Of a stretch of DNA of 35,910 nt, positions 1 through 7,902 are shown in pieces. The position numbers and the translations under genes were made by a program. The DNA comes from Zoogloea sp. GTDB lineage: Bacteria; Pseudomonadota; Gammaproteobacteria; Burkholderiales; Rhodocyclaceae. How positions within the stretch are numbered: the stretch's first letter is position 1; the number at the start of each line of letters is the position of its first letter. The stretch is taken from contig WBTZ01000043.1 of assembly GCA_009026175.1 (NCBI GenBank), positions 1-35,910 on the forward strand, written 5' to 3'. Below the pieces are notes generated by a model that made no database searches, was not told the DNA's origin, and was given only the letters and a program-made list of their open reading frames with translations.

Positions 1-412
1 GTGCCATTGGCGGGGCCGCTGCCGAGGGCCCAGACGTTGCCCCCATCGGCGCTGGGCGTGTCGTTGCCGGCGACGGAGCCGGACTTGGGCTGGTCGTGGG
101 CGACCGTCACGACGTCATCGTTGGCGATCGGCACGCCGAGGTTGGCCGGCGGCTGGACGGTGACCTGGACGGTGGCGGTCGAGTGATCGCCGTTGGCGTC
201 GGTGACGGTGTAGGTGAAGCTGTCGGTGCCGGTGTAGCCGGCATTGGGGGTATAGGTGTAGTTGCCGTTGGCGTCGAGGGTGACGGTGCCATTGGCGGGG
301 CCGCTGCCGAGGGCCCAGACGTTGCCCCCATCGGCGCTGGGCGTGTCGTTGCCGGCGACGGAGCCGGACTTGGGCTGGTCGTGGGCGACCGTCACGACGT
401 CATCGTTGGCGA
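1..412. repeat. Tandem 285-bp (95-codon) coding repeat in the adhesin
   Basis: Bases 1-127 are identical to bases 286-412, an exact offset of 285 bp or 95 codons, with the first mismatch at 128/413. The units encode the Ig-like domain that contains VAHDQPKSGSVAGNDTPSAD. The neighbouring repeats at about 425-1565 are spaced 276-282 bp and are clearly diverged in sequence. The array continues beyond the left edge. Near-identity of long units points to recent duplication or gene conversion, and makes this a place where assemblies can collapse copies. Confidence 0.9.
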
Positions 413-2081
413 CGGGGGCATGGCCCCCAGGAGGCAGCGTGGTCGGGCTGACATCGATGGTGACCGTCGTGCTGGCGGTACCGCCATGCCCATCGGAGAT
501 GGTGTAGGTGACCTGGGCCTGGCCGCTGAAGCTGGGGGCGGGCGTGAAGGTGAGGCTGCCATCAGGGTTGATGGACACGGCGCCGTTGCTCGGGTTGTTC
601 ACCGAGGCTGCAATGACCGTCAGGGGGTCGCCATCCACGTCGCTGTCGTTGGGCAGGACGGCAATGCTGACTGGCGTGCCCTGTTGGGTTGAGGTGGCGT
701 CGGGGTTGGCGACAGGAGGGTCGTTCACCGGCGTGACATTGATGGTCAGGGTGGACGAGGCGGTTTCACCGTGGCCGTCGGTGACGGTGTAAACGATCGT
801 CACCGGCCCGTTGTAGTTGGGGGTCGGGATGAAGGTGAGGCTGCCATCAGGGTTGACGGTGACGGTGCCCAGCCTGGGGTCAACCGTCGCGCCGGTCACC
901 GTGAGAGGGTCGCCGTCGGGGTCGACATCGTTGCCGAGGACCGCCACGGTGATCGGGGTGTCTTCGGGGGTGGTGGCATTGTCCGGGTTGGCCACCGGGG
1001 CGTCGTTCACAGGGGTGACTTCCACCGACACGGTGGTCGTGGTGGTCCCCCCGTGGCCATCCGATACGGTGTAGGTGATTTCGGTCGGGCCGTTGTAGTT
1101 CGGCGCCGGCGTGTAGGTGAGGGTGCCGTCGGGATTGATGCTCACGCTGCCCTTGCCCGGATCGACCGTGGCGGAGATGACCGTCAGCGGGTCGCCTTCG
1201 ATATCGGAGTCGTTGTTGAGCACCGGGATGGTGATGGGGGTGTCTTCGGGGGTGGTCCCTGCGTCCGGATTGGCGATCGGGGCGTCGTTGACCGGGGTGA
1301 CCTGGATCGTCACCGTGGCGTTGGCGGTGCCGCCCTTGCCGTCGGAGATGGTGTAGGTGACGGTGTCGACGCCGTTGAAGTCGGCCTTCGGCACGTAGGA
1401 GAGGGTGCCGTCAGGATTGATCGTGACGACGCCGTTCGCAGCCTCGGCCGCGATGACGGTGAGGGGGTCACCGTTGGGGTCACGGTCGTTGGCCAGCACA
1501 TCCACGACGGCGGGCTGATCCTCGTCGATCGTGATGGCGTCGTCGGCCGCGACCGGTGCGACATTGCCCTGGGGGCCGGCGGGCAGGAAGTCGACGCCGC
1601 TGCCGCTGCTGGTGTAGGTGTAGCTGACGGGGGTGACGTCCTCGAGGATGCGGGCGAGGCGGATGAAGTCGTGGGTCTGGTCGCCTACCCCGCCACCCGC
1701 CAGGCCGGCGGCCGGATCTTCAAGGTTGTCGAAGGGGTCGGCACCGCTGTTGAGGGCCTGGATCACCCGGTCGGCTTCCGCGCCGAGGCTGCTCGCGATG
1801 ACGTTCTCGCTGTGTTCGGGGGCCGCCGTGGCGAACAGCTCGTCGTTCAGCAGCAGGGTGCGTTCCGGGCCGACGCTGAGCTTGGCGCCGTTGCCGAGCT
1901 GCAGTTCGACCACTGCACCGGCCTGGGTGACGATCTCCTGGCCTTCCGCGACCACATCCCCCGGCTTGATGGCGGTGAGCTTGCCGCTGATGTCGCGCAG
2001 GTAGGCTTCGCCCTGCACAAAGACCACGGTGCCCTTGGCAACGGCGTTGGTGGTGGCGGCGGGCGAGGAAGTGGTGGCCAT
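1..2081 (-). CDS. Giant LapA/BapA-like type I secreted adhesin, N-terminal part (truncated by window edge)
   Basis: An open minus-strand frame of 693 codons starts at ATG 2079-2081 and runs off the left edge without a stop. A GGAG Shine-Dalgarno lies at 2088-2091, six bases from the ATG. Residues 1 to about 155 form a retention-type N-terminal module (KGTVVFVQGEAYLRD near 16-30, DFIRLARI near 138-145, VTPVSYTY near 149-156). PAAG at residues 123-126 (1704-1715) fits the [TAP]AA[GV] di-alanine site cut by LapG-type periplasmic proteases. From residue 173 on there are about 92-95-residue cadherin/Ig-like repeats with the pattern NDAPVANPD...TPEDTP...NPDGTLTYTP...YTISDG; four are diverged and two nearly identical. 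By family knowledge such proteins are exported by a type I system and anchored in the outer membrane to promote surface attachment and biofilm. The upstream transporter genes support this. The C-terminal RTX and secretion signal would lie outside the window. Confidence 0.9.
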   Translation of the reverse strand, partial: MATTSSPAATTNAVAKGTVVFVQGEAYLRDISGKLTAIKPGDVVAEGQEIVTQAGAVVELQLGNGAKLSVGPERTLLLNDELFATAAPEHSENVIASSLGAEADRVIQALNSGADPFDNLEDPAAGLAGGGVGDQTHDFIRLARILEDVTPVSYTYTSSGSGVDFLPAGPQGNVAPVAADDAITIDEDQPAVVDVLANDRDPNGDPLTVIAAEAANGVVTINPDGTLSYVPKADFNGVDTVTYTISDGKGGTANATVTIQVTPVNDAPIANPDAGTTPEDTPITIPVLNNDSDIEGDPLTVISATVDPGKGSVSINPDGTLTYTPAPNYNGPTEITYTVSDGHGGTTTTTVSVEVTPVNDAPVANPDNATTPEDTPITVAVLGNDVDPDGDPLTVTGATVDPRLGTVTVNPDGSLTFIPTPNYNGPVTIVYTVTDGHGETASSTLTINVTPVNDPPVANPDATSTQQGTPVSIAVLPNDSDVDGDPLTVIAASVNNPSNGAVSINPDGSLTFTPAPSFSGQAQVTYTISDGHGGTASTTVTIDVSPTTLPPGGHAPVANDDVVTVAHDQPKSGSVAGNDTPSADGGNVWALGSGPANGTVTLDANGNYTYTPNAGYTGTDSFTYTVTDANGDHSTATVQVTVQPPANLGVPIANDDVVTVAHDQPKSGSVAGNDTPSADGGNVWALGSGPANG

Positions 2082-2093
2082 GGTGTTCTCCGG

Positions 2094-2121
2094 GAGTCGG
2101 CTTTTTAGATGGAGCCGACTC
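2094..2121 (-). promoter_or_regulatory. Stem-loop directly upstream of the adhesin Shine-Dalgarno
   Basis: On the minus strand a perfect 9-bp stem (GAGTCGGCT / AGCCGACTC) with a 10-base loop ends two bases before the GGAG of the adhesin gene. There is no T-run after it, so it is not a classical terminator. Its position suggests an effect on translation initiation or mRNA stability of the adhesin transcript; that role is inference. Confidence 0.5.
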
Positions 2122-2147
2122 TACGGGGGGACGACCAGCCCCGCCAT

Positions 2148-2161
2148 TGTCCACGTGGACA
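2148..2161. promoter_or_regulatory. 14-bp perfect palindrome in the adhesin upstream region, possible operator
   Basis: TGTCCACGTGGACA is a perfect inverted repeat lying between luxR and the adhesin gene. It could be a binding site for a dimeric regulator such as the adjacent LuxR-type protein. No matching copy was noticed elsewhere in the window, so the assignment is only positional. Confidence 0.3.
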
Positions 2162-2163
2162 GG

Positions 2164-2185
2164 TGGCGTGACGGATGCCACGCCA
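2164..2185 (-). other. Short stem-loop just after the luxR stop codon
   Basis: TGGCGTG and CACGCCA form a 7-bp stem around an 8-base loop, starting five bases after the regulator's stop codon on the minus strand. It lacks a T-tract. It could be a weak terminator or a processing site that separates transporter/regulator mRNA from adhesin mRNA. Confidence 0.3.
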
Positions 2186-2190
2186 GGGCG

Positions 2191-2817
2191 CTAACGGACG
2201 CCGTGCACCCGCAGGGCGAGCTGAAGACGATCCTCCACGCCCAGCTTCTCGAAGATGGCCTTGAGGTGGGCCTTGACCGTGCGCTCGGTGATGCCGAGCG
2301 TGTCACCGATGAGCGCATTGCTTGCGCCGATGGCGGCATGGTGAGCCACCTCACGCTCCCTGTCGGTCAGCCCGGAGGCCCAGTCGGCCAGGCCGGCGCG
2401 GGGGAGCCGGCTATCCACCAGGCGCAGCAGGCGAGAGAGCAGGGCGCGCCCCACCCACAGCTCGCCGGATGCAATCACCTCAAGCGCCTGGCGCAGGGTG
2501 GCCACCGGGCCATGGCTGTGGCAGTAGCCGCTGGCGCCGGCATTCATGACGGTCAGGCCTTCTTCTTCCGAAGGCGCCGACGAGGCGGCGAGGATCAGCA
2601 GGCCCTGCGCCGAGCGCTTCCAGGCTGGAGACTCCCAGAGCGGTGCAGCGGGGGTGCCCAGGGCCAGATCCGTGACGACCAGACGATGACCGTCCCGTCG
2701 CCAGGCATCGAGGGCGTCGACCTGGCGTCCGTGCAGGACGCGATCGGCCAGGCCTTGCCAGCGCTCGGCGAGGAGGTCGTCGGTGGTGAGTATCAGCAGG
2801 GGTTCCTGAGTGCGCAT
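2191..2817 (-). CDS. LuxR-family response-regulator-like transcription factor of the adhesin operon
   Basis: The 208-aa protein has an N-terminal receiver-like domain (about 5-130) and a LuxR-type helix-turn-helix (about 148-205: GLTDREREVAHHAAIG...ITERTVKAHLKAIFEKLGV). The receiver keeps an acidic pair (D13-D14) after strand 1 and a candidate phospho-acceptor D50 in VVTDLALG. The usual lysine after GY is replaced (GYCHS), so phosphorylation is uncertain. The start is the only Met that fits the domain; no good Shine-Dalgarno precedes it. It begins 11 bases after the hlyD-like stop, which suggests translational coupling. Its place between the secretion genes and the adhesin suggests that it controls this operon (inference). 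No partner histidine kinase is in the window. Confidence 0.85.
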   Translation of the reverse strand: MRTQEPLLILTTDDLLAERWQGLADRVLHGRQVDALDAWRRDGHRLVVTDLALGTPAAPLWESPAWKRSAQGLLILAASSAPSEEEGLTVMNAGASGYCHSHGPVATLRQALEVIASGELWVGRALLSRLLRLVDSRLPRAGLADWASGLTDREREVAHHAAIGASNALIGDTLGITERTVKAHLKAIFEKLGVEDRLQLALRVHGVR

Positions 2818-2828
2818 GGAGGAGTGGT

Positions 2829-4247
2829 TCAACGTTCGGTGAGGGCGTTGGCCTTGGCCCGCAGGACAGGCTTCATGAGATAGGTGAGCAGGGATTTCTT
2901 GCCGGTCAGGATGTCCACCTCGGCGACCATGCCGGGAATGATCGGCATGTGCGCCTCGCCGATGGTGCTCTGGGTGGTGCGGACCCGCACGATGTAGAAA
3001 GCGTTGCCCTTGTCGTCGGTGATGGTGTCGGCACCGATGTGTTCGAGGGTGGCTTCGAGGCCGCCATACAAGGAGAAGTCGTAAGCGGTGAACTTGACCA
3101 GGGCCTTCTGGCCGGGACGCAGGAAGGCGATGTCCTTGGGCTGGACCTTGGCTTCGAGGAGCAGGGCATCGTCGCTGGGGACGATCTCGATGATTTCCTT
3201 GCCGGGCTGGACGACCCCGCCCACCGTGTTGGCAAACAGCTGTTTCACGGTGCCGTTCATGGGCGCCCGGATCTCCGCCTGCTTGACCCGGTCGGCCAGG
3301 CCTTCGCTGCCCGCCGACAGGGCGGCGAGCTTGGCGTTGGTGTCGGAGAGCTCGCTGCGGGCCTGGTTGCGCATGTTGAGCTCGACCTCCTCGATCTTGC
3401 GCTGGGCTTCGCTGATCGCGGCCTGGATGCGGGGGATCTGGGCCCCGGCGGCATCCCGCTCGCCGCGGTAACGTGCCACATCCCGCTCCAGGCGGAGCAG
3501 CTCGACTTCGGAGACGGCCCCGGTCTTGGCCAGCGGACGGGTCACCTCGAGCTCCTTGGCGGTGAGGTTGTAGCTCTGGGTGGCCTGCTCGCGCTTGGCG
3601 GTGAGTTCGTTGAGCTCCTGGCGCCGCTGGGACAGTTGCTGCTGGGCCACGCCAACCGAGGCGTTGAGCTCGAGGCGCTTGTTTTCGTAGGCGCTGCGTT
3701 CCTGCTCGATCAGGTCCGGCGCTTCCTTGATCAGCTCGGGCGGCGGTATGAAGGGCTTGCCGCTGGCCACGGCCGAGAGGCGGGCCGCCTTGGCGAGCAG
3801 GGCGATGTACTGGGCGCGGTTCTCCCGCAGCGAGGAGACGAAGCGGGTCGGGTCCACCTTCAGCAGCAACTGCCCGGTCTTCACCTGCTGCCCCTCCTTG
3901 ACCAGGATCTCCGAGACGATGCCGCCGTCGAGGCTTTGCATGACCTGCACCTGGCGGGAGGGGATGACCTTGCCTTCGCCGCGGGTGACTTCGTCGAGCT
4001 GTGCCAGGGCGGCCCACACCAGCAGGACCAGCATCGCCGTCACGGTGGTCCACACGGCGATGCGGCTGCCCCGCAGCTTCTGCTCGGCCATGGCCCATTC
4101 GGCGTCGGCGAGGTAGTCGGCGTCGTCGTGGATCTCGCGCTTTTCGGCGCCGTCGAGGATCCGGTCGAAGGTGGCGGATGCCTTGCGATACACCACGTCA
4201 TAGATGGGGCGGAAAACGCCGAGGAGGGCATTGATGAGTGTTTTCAT
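2829..4247 (-). CDS. lapC: HlyD-family type I secretion periplasmic adaptor (LapC-like)
   Basis: The 472-aa membrane fusion protein links the inner-membrane ABC transporter to a TolC-type outer-membrane channel. A cytoplasmic N-terminus is followed by one transmembrane helix at about 63-82. Next come a lipoyl-like half (GEGKVIPSRQVQVMQSLDGG, about 90-110), a long Gln/Glu/Arg-rich coiled coil (about 190-310) and the second lipoyl/beta-barrel part (IRAPMNGTVKQL, then VQPGKEIIEIVPSDD). The ending IPGMVAEVDILTGKKSLLTYLMKPV is the usual HlyD/LapC C-terminal signature. It starts five bases after the transporter stop, so the two are almost certainly co-translated. No tolC/lapE-like gene is present in the window. 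Confidence 0.94.
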   Translation of the reverse strand: MKTLINALLGVFRPIYDVVYRKASATFDRILDGAEKREIHDDADYLADAEWAMAEQKLRGSRIAVWTTVTAMLVLLVWAALAQLDEVTRGEGKVIPSRQVQVMQSLDGGIVSEILVKEGQQVKTGQLLLKVDPTRFVSSLRENRAQYIALLAKAARLSAVASGKPFIPPPELIKEAPDLIEQERSAYENKRLELNASVGVAQQQLSQRRQELNELTAKREQATQSYNLTAKELEVTRPLAKTGAVSEVELLRLERDVARYRGERDAAGAQIPRIQAAISEAQRKIEEVELNMRNQARSELSDTNAKLAALSAGSEGLADRVKQAEIRAPMNGTVKQLFANTVGGVVQPGKEIIEIVPSDDALLLEAKVQPKDIAFLRPGQKALVKFTAYDFSLYGGLEATLEHIGADTITDDKGNAFYIVRVRTTQSTIGEAHMPIIPGMVAEVDILTGKKSLLTYLMKPVLRAKANALTER

Positions 4248-4252
4248 GGTGC

Positions 4253-6457
4253 TTACCCCGCCCGTCCGATACGGCCCTGCTGGAGGGCTTCGACCACCTG
4301 GGCCTTGGGCCCGTCAGCGACGATCTGGCCCTGGTCCAGCACGATCAGACGGTCGACCAGGTCGAGCAGGGAGGTGCGATGGGTGACCAGCATGATCGTC
4401 TTGCCGGCGGCAAAGCGCCGCAGGCGCTGCTTGAGGCCTTCCTCGCTCTGGTGGTCCATGCTGCTGGAGGGTTCGTCGAGAAGCAGCATCGGGGGGTCGT
4501 TGAGCATGGCGCGGGCAATGGCGACGGCCTGGCGCTGGCCGCCGGAGAGGGATTCGCCCCGCTCGCCGATGGGCATTTCGAAGCCCTGGGGATGGGTGTC
4601 GGCAAACTCCCGGACGCCGGAGAGTTCCGCTGCAGCCAGGATGGCGCTGTCGTCGGCGAAGGGGGCGCCCATCGAGATATTCTGCTTGAGGGTGCCGTAG
4701 AACAGGGTGACATCCTGTGGCACGAAGCCGATGGCGCGGCGCAGCTCCGCAGGGTCGATCTGGCGGGCGTCGATGCCATCGACGAGGACGGCACCTTCGG
4801 TGGGCTGGTAGAGCCCCAGCACCAGTTTCTCGATGGTGGTCTTGCCGGAGCCGATGCGTCCGATGATGCCGACCTTTTCACCGGCCTTGAGGCGGAAGCT
4901 GACCTTTCTGAGCACCGCCTGGTCACGCCCCGGATAGCTGAAGCTGACGTCCTTGAACTCGATCTCGCCGGTGAAGCTGGGCCGGTGTACGAAGCTGGCG
5001 CCTTCCGGGCGCTCCACCGGCAGGTTCATGTGGGTGTCCACCGACGCCAGGGAGGTCCGCGCGTTCTGGTACTGCATCATCAGCCCGGCGACCTGGCCGA
5101 GGGGCGCCATGGCGCGCCCCGAGAGCATCGACGCGGCGATGATGCCGCCCATCGACATATTGCCTTCCGAGAGTTCGTAGACCCCGACGATGATCACGGC
5201 GATGTTCACCAGCTGCTGCATCAGCTGGGCGAAGTTCACGGTGCTGGCCGACAGCAGCTTGAGGCGGCCGCCGATCTGGGCAATGAACAGCGTGGCTCTT
5301 TCCCACTGGCGCTGGATCAGGCTCTCGGCGCCGAGGGTCTTGAGGGTCTCCAGGCCCACCAGGCTTTCCACCAGGGTGGCATTGCGCTGGGCGCTGGCCC
5401 GGTAGGTGGTTTCGGTGAGCTCGTGCATCTTGTCCTGGGCCACCAGGGTGAAGAACAGCACGACGATCATGCCGACCAGGGGCGGCAGCAGCAGCCAGGG
5501 CGAGATCCACACCATCACCAGCAGGAAGAGCAGCACGAAGGGCAGGTCGATCAGGGTGGTGACGGTGGCCGAGGCGATGAAGTCGCGCACGCCTTCGAAG
5601 GCTCGCAGGTTGGCGGCGAAGGAGCCCACCGAGGCGGGCCGGGCGTCCATGCGCAGGCCCAGGACGCGCTCCATGATGCGGGCTGACAGCTGGACGTCGA
5701 TGCGCTTGCCTGCGCTGTCGACGATGTAGGCGCGCAGGGTGCGCAGGGCAAAGTCGAAACCCAGCATCAGGATAGTGCCGGTGGCCAGTACCCAGAGGGT
5801 TTCGGTGGCGTGGTTGGGCACCACCCGGTCATAGACCGTCATCGAGAACATCGGGATCGCCAGCGCGAAGAGGTTGATGATCAGTGCGGCCAGCAGGGTG
5901 TCGCGATAGAGGCGCCAGTTCTCCAGCACGGTGCCCCAGAACCAGTGGCTGGAGCGGGTGGCGCGGACTTCCGGGGCCCGGGCCTGGAAGCGGAAACGGG
6001 GGCGGACGAAGCACACCAGTCCGGTGTAGAGGCTGGCGATCTCCTCCGCGCTCAGGTCGTCGGAGGACTCGCCCGCTTCGGGGAAGCGCACCCGCGCACC
6101 GCCGTCCGCCAGATGTTCGAGGAGGACGCAGGCCCGGCGGTCCTGCAGCAGGAGGATCGCTGGCAGCAGGCCCGGGGCGATCGCCGCGAGGGGCTTGCGC
6201 ACGATCCGCGCGGTCAGGCCGGCCCGGGACGCTGCGCGAGGCAGCAGGGACGGGGTCAGCCGGTTGTCCACCAGGGGCAGGCCGGCGCTGAGGGCTTCCG
6301 GCGTGAAGGGGTTGCCATGCAGGCGCGTCAGCACAACCAGGGCATCGAGGAGCGGGTCCTCGTGGGTCGCGGTTTCGCCGGGATGCCAGCGGTTGTCGGA
6401 AGGACGCGCTGTTGCAGCCCGGGGGGCGGACGAGGGGGAGTTGGAGGCTTCGGTCAT
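4253..6457 (-). CDS. lapB: Type I secretion ABC transporter, permease/ATPase (LapB-like)
   Basis: The 734-aa protein has three parts. Residues about 30-150 are a C39-peptidase-like domain with no catalytic Cys at the expected place (the segment reads DPLLDALVVLTRLHG), so it probably docks substrate rather than cutting it. About 165-450 is the six-helix exporter domain. About 490-730 is the ATPase, with Walker A GRIGSGKTT (about 530), signature LSGGQRQ (about 635), Walker B MLLLDEP (about 655) and H-loop VTHRTS (about 690). This architecture is typical of exporters of LapA-like and other large RTX adhesins. It is the first gene of the putative secretion operon. No strong Shine-Dalgarno precedes the ATG. 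Confidence 0.95.
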   Translation of the reverse strand: MTEASNSPSSAPRAATARPSDNRWHPGETATHEDPLLDALVVLTRLHGNPFTPEALSAGLPLVDNRLTPSLLPRAASRAGLTARIVRKPLAAIAPGLLPAILLLQDRRACVLLEHLADGGARVRFPEAGESSDDLSAEEIASLYTGLVCFVRPRFRFQARAPEVRATRSSHWFWGTVLENWRLYRDTLLAALIINLFALAIPMFSMTVYDRVVPNHATETLWVLATGTILMLGFDFALRTLRAYIVDSAGKRIDVQLSARIMERVLGLRMDARPASVGSFAANLRAFEGVRDFIASATVTTLIDLPFVLLFLLVMVWISPWLLLPPLVGMIVVLFFTLVAQDKMHELTETTYRASAQRNATLVESLVGLETLKTLGAESLIQRQWERATLFIAQIGGRLKLLSASTVNFAQLMQQLVNIAVIIVGVYELSEGNMSMGGIIAASMLSGRAMAPLGQVAGLMMQYQNARTSLASVDTHMNLPVERPEGASFVHRPSFTGEIEFKDVSFSYPGRDQAVLRKVSFRLKAGEKVGIIGRIGSGKTTIEKLVLGLYQPTEGAVLVDGIDARQIDPAELRRAIGFVPQDVTLFYGTLKQNISMGAPFADDSAILAAAELSGVREFADTHPQGFEMPIGERGESLSGGQRQAVAIARAMLNDPPMLLLDEPSSSMDHQSEEGLKQRLRRFAAGKTIMLVTHRTSLLDLVDRLIVLDQGQIVADGPKAQVVEALQQGRIGRAG

Positions 6458-6534
6458 CGGCGTCTTGCTGTCATGGGGGGGCCTGGTCCGGCGTTCTGGC
6501 GAGGCCGGCTTTCATCCCGATGGCGATCGAGTGG

Positions 6535-6562
6535 AGGATAACGACCCCAGAATGGGTGTCTT
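6535..6562 (-). promoter_or_regulatory. Possible sigma70-type promoter for the adhesin secretion operon
   Basis: On the minus strand AAGACA (6562-6557) and TATCCT (6540-6535) are separated by 16 bp, each matching four of six consensus positions. The predicted start would leave a leader of about 70 bases before the transporter ATG. Matches are modest, and the 129-bp gap has no better candidate that I can see. Confidence 0.22.
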
Positions 6563-6586
6563 GAGCCGGATCAGCGGCGGGGCGAT

Positions 6587-6898
6587 TCAAATGACATCGT
6601 CGGGGCCGAGCAGGTTGAGGCCCTGCTGCAGGCGTGCCCGGGCGCCCTTGCGGGTCAGCAGCTTGCGCTGGGCGTCGGCGGGCAGGTCGGTGAGGCGGAG
6701 GAGGCCGCGCTGGATGAGGACATCGACCACGTCCTCGATGACGCGGATCAGATCGGCGTCGAGACGGGTGAATTCGTCCGGGCCGGCCAGCGGCGCGAGG
6801 TCCGGGTGGCCGGCGGGGAGGTGTTCCGGATGGTCGGGGCCGGCATCGGCGAACATGGCAATGACCTTGCCGCTGGAATCACGCTGAACGAATGGCAT
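6587..6898 (-). CDS. Conserved small protein of unknown function (103 aa)
   Basis: The protein starts MPFVQRDSSGKVIAMF and has a middle segment with the pattern DEFTRLDADLIRVIEDVVDVL, then a basic C-terminal helix rich in Arg and Lys, ending in LLGPDDVI. From memory, similar ~100-aa proteins of betaproteobacteria carry the misleading label tryptophan synthase subunit beta-like. Nothing in this sequence supports an enzymatic role: there is no PLP-binding lysine motif and the length is far too short. It sits 51 bases after ispH on the same strand and may share its transcript. No signal peptide or membrane helix is visible. Function unknown. Confidence 0.8.
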   Translation of the reverse strand: MPFVQRDSSGKVIAMFADAGPDHPEHLPAGHPDLAPLAGPDEFTRLDADLIRVIEDVVDVLIQRGLLRLTDLPADAQRKLLTRKGARARLQQGLNLLGPDDVI

Positions 6899-6949
6899 GG
6901 GCTGGACTCGGAGTGGGAGGTGGGGGCGCCGGCCCGGGGCGCCCTTTGC

Positions 6950-7882
6950 TCAGGCCGCCGGAGTCTGCAGCTCCTTGGGCAGGGGAAAGGTCACTTTCTC
7001 GGGGACACCGTCGAGGGGCTTTACGGAAGCGGCGCCCATTTCCTTGAGGCGTGAAATGACAGAGTCAACCAGGACTTCCGGCGCAGAGGCCCCGGCGGTG
7101 ACGCCGATGCGCTTCTTGCCGACGATCCAGGCGGGGTCGATGGCGTCGGCATCGTCGATCAAATAGGCGGGCACCTTCAGCAGTTCTGCCACTTCGCGCA
7201 GGCGATTGGAGTTGGAGCTGTTCACCGAGCCGACGACCAGCACCAGGTCGGACCTGGGGGCCATGAACTTGACCGCGTCCTGGCGATTCTGGGTGGCGTA
7301 GCAGATGTCATCCTTTTTCGGACCGATGATCGCCGGGAAGCGCTCGCGCAGGGCATTGACGATGGCGGCGGCGTCGTCCACCGAGAGCGTGGTCTGGGTG
7401 ACATAGGCCAGCATCTCCGGATTCCGGACCTGCAGGCCGGCCACGTCCGCCGCATTCTCGACCAGGTAGATGCCGTCCCTGACCTGGCCCATGGTGCCTT
7501 CCACCTCGGGGTGGCCCTTGTGGCCGATCATGATCAGCTCGCGGCCCTGGTCACGCATGCGGGCCACTTCGAGGTGCACCTTGGTGACCAGCGGGCAGGT
7601 GGCATCGAAGACGCGCAGGCCGCGGGCCTCGGCTTCGCTGCGAACCGTCTGGGAGACGCCGTGGGCGCTGAAGATGACGGTGTTGCCGGTCGGCACATCG
7701 GAGAGCTCTTCGATGAAGATGGCGCCCTTGGCGCGCAGGCCTTCGACCACGAAGCGGTTGTGCACCACTTCGTGGCGCACGTAGATGGGCGCGCCATAGA
7801 GCGCCAGGGCACGCTCGACGATCTCGATGGCACGTTCTACGCCCGCGCAGAAACCGCGGGGATTGGCGAGCAGGACTTCCAT
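6950..7882 (-). CDS. ispH: 4-hydroxy-3-methylbut-2-enyl diphosphate reductase IspH (LytB)
   Basis: The last enzyme of the MEP isoprenoid pathway reduces HMBPP to IPP and DMAPP using a [4Fe-4S] cluster. The 310-aa sequence has full family length. The three cluster cysteines are C12 (NPRGFCAGV), C96 ([12 protein letters not shown]) and C194 ([11 protein letters not shown]). Substrate residues H41, H74, H124 and E126 ([11 protein letters not shown]) are all present, as is the [10 protein letters not shown] segment. It lies 20 bases downstream of fkpB, at the end of the ileS-lspA-fkpB-ispH run that is conserved in many proteobacteria. Confidence 0.98.
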   Translation of the reverse strand: MEVLLANPRGFCAGVERAIEIVERALALYGAPIYVRHEVVHNRFVVEGLRAKGAIFIEELSDVPTGNTVIFSAHGVSQTVRSEAEARGLRVFDATCPLVTKVHLEVARMRDQGRELIMIGHKGHPEVEGTMGQVRDGIYLVENAADVAGLQVRNPEMLAYVTQTTLSVDDAAAIVNALRERFPAIIGPKKDDICYATQNRQDAVKFMAPRSDLVLVVGSVNSSNSNRLREVAELLKVPAYLIDDADAIDPAWIVGKKRIGVTAGASAPEVLVDSVISRLKEMGAASVKPLDGVPEKVTFPLPKELQTPAA

Positions 7883-7902
7883 GGCAGACCTCGTGGTGCG
7901 AC

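Noticed and set aside
771-2108. Plus-strand open frame opposite the adhesin gene
   Set aside because: The sequence is a repetitive mirror of the adhesin repeats (runs of VGD, GDG, VGG). The minus strand has clear domain structure and a ribosome site.
2818-4098. Upstream extension of the luxR-type frame over the HlyD-like gene
   Set aside because: The translated extension is Arg/Pro/Gly-rich out-of-frame sequence of the HlyD-like gene. The receiver fold starts at the Met at 2817.
4253-6457. Bacteriocin exporter with active leader peptidase
   Set aside because: The C39-like domain lacks the catalytic Cys, and the neighbours are an HlyD-type adaptor and a giant adhesin rather than small precursor peptides.
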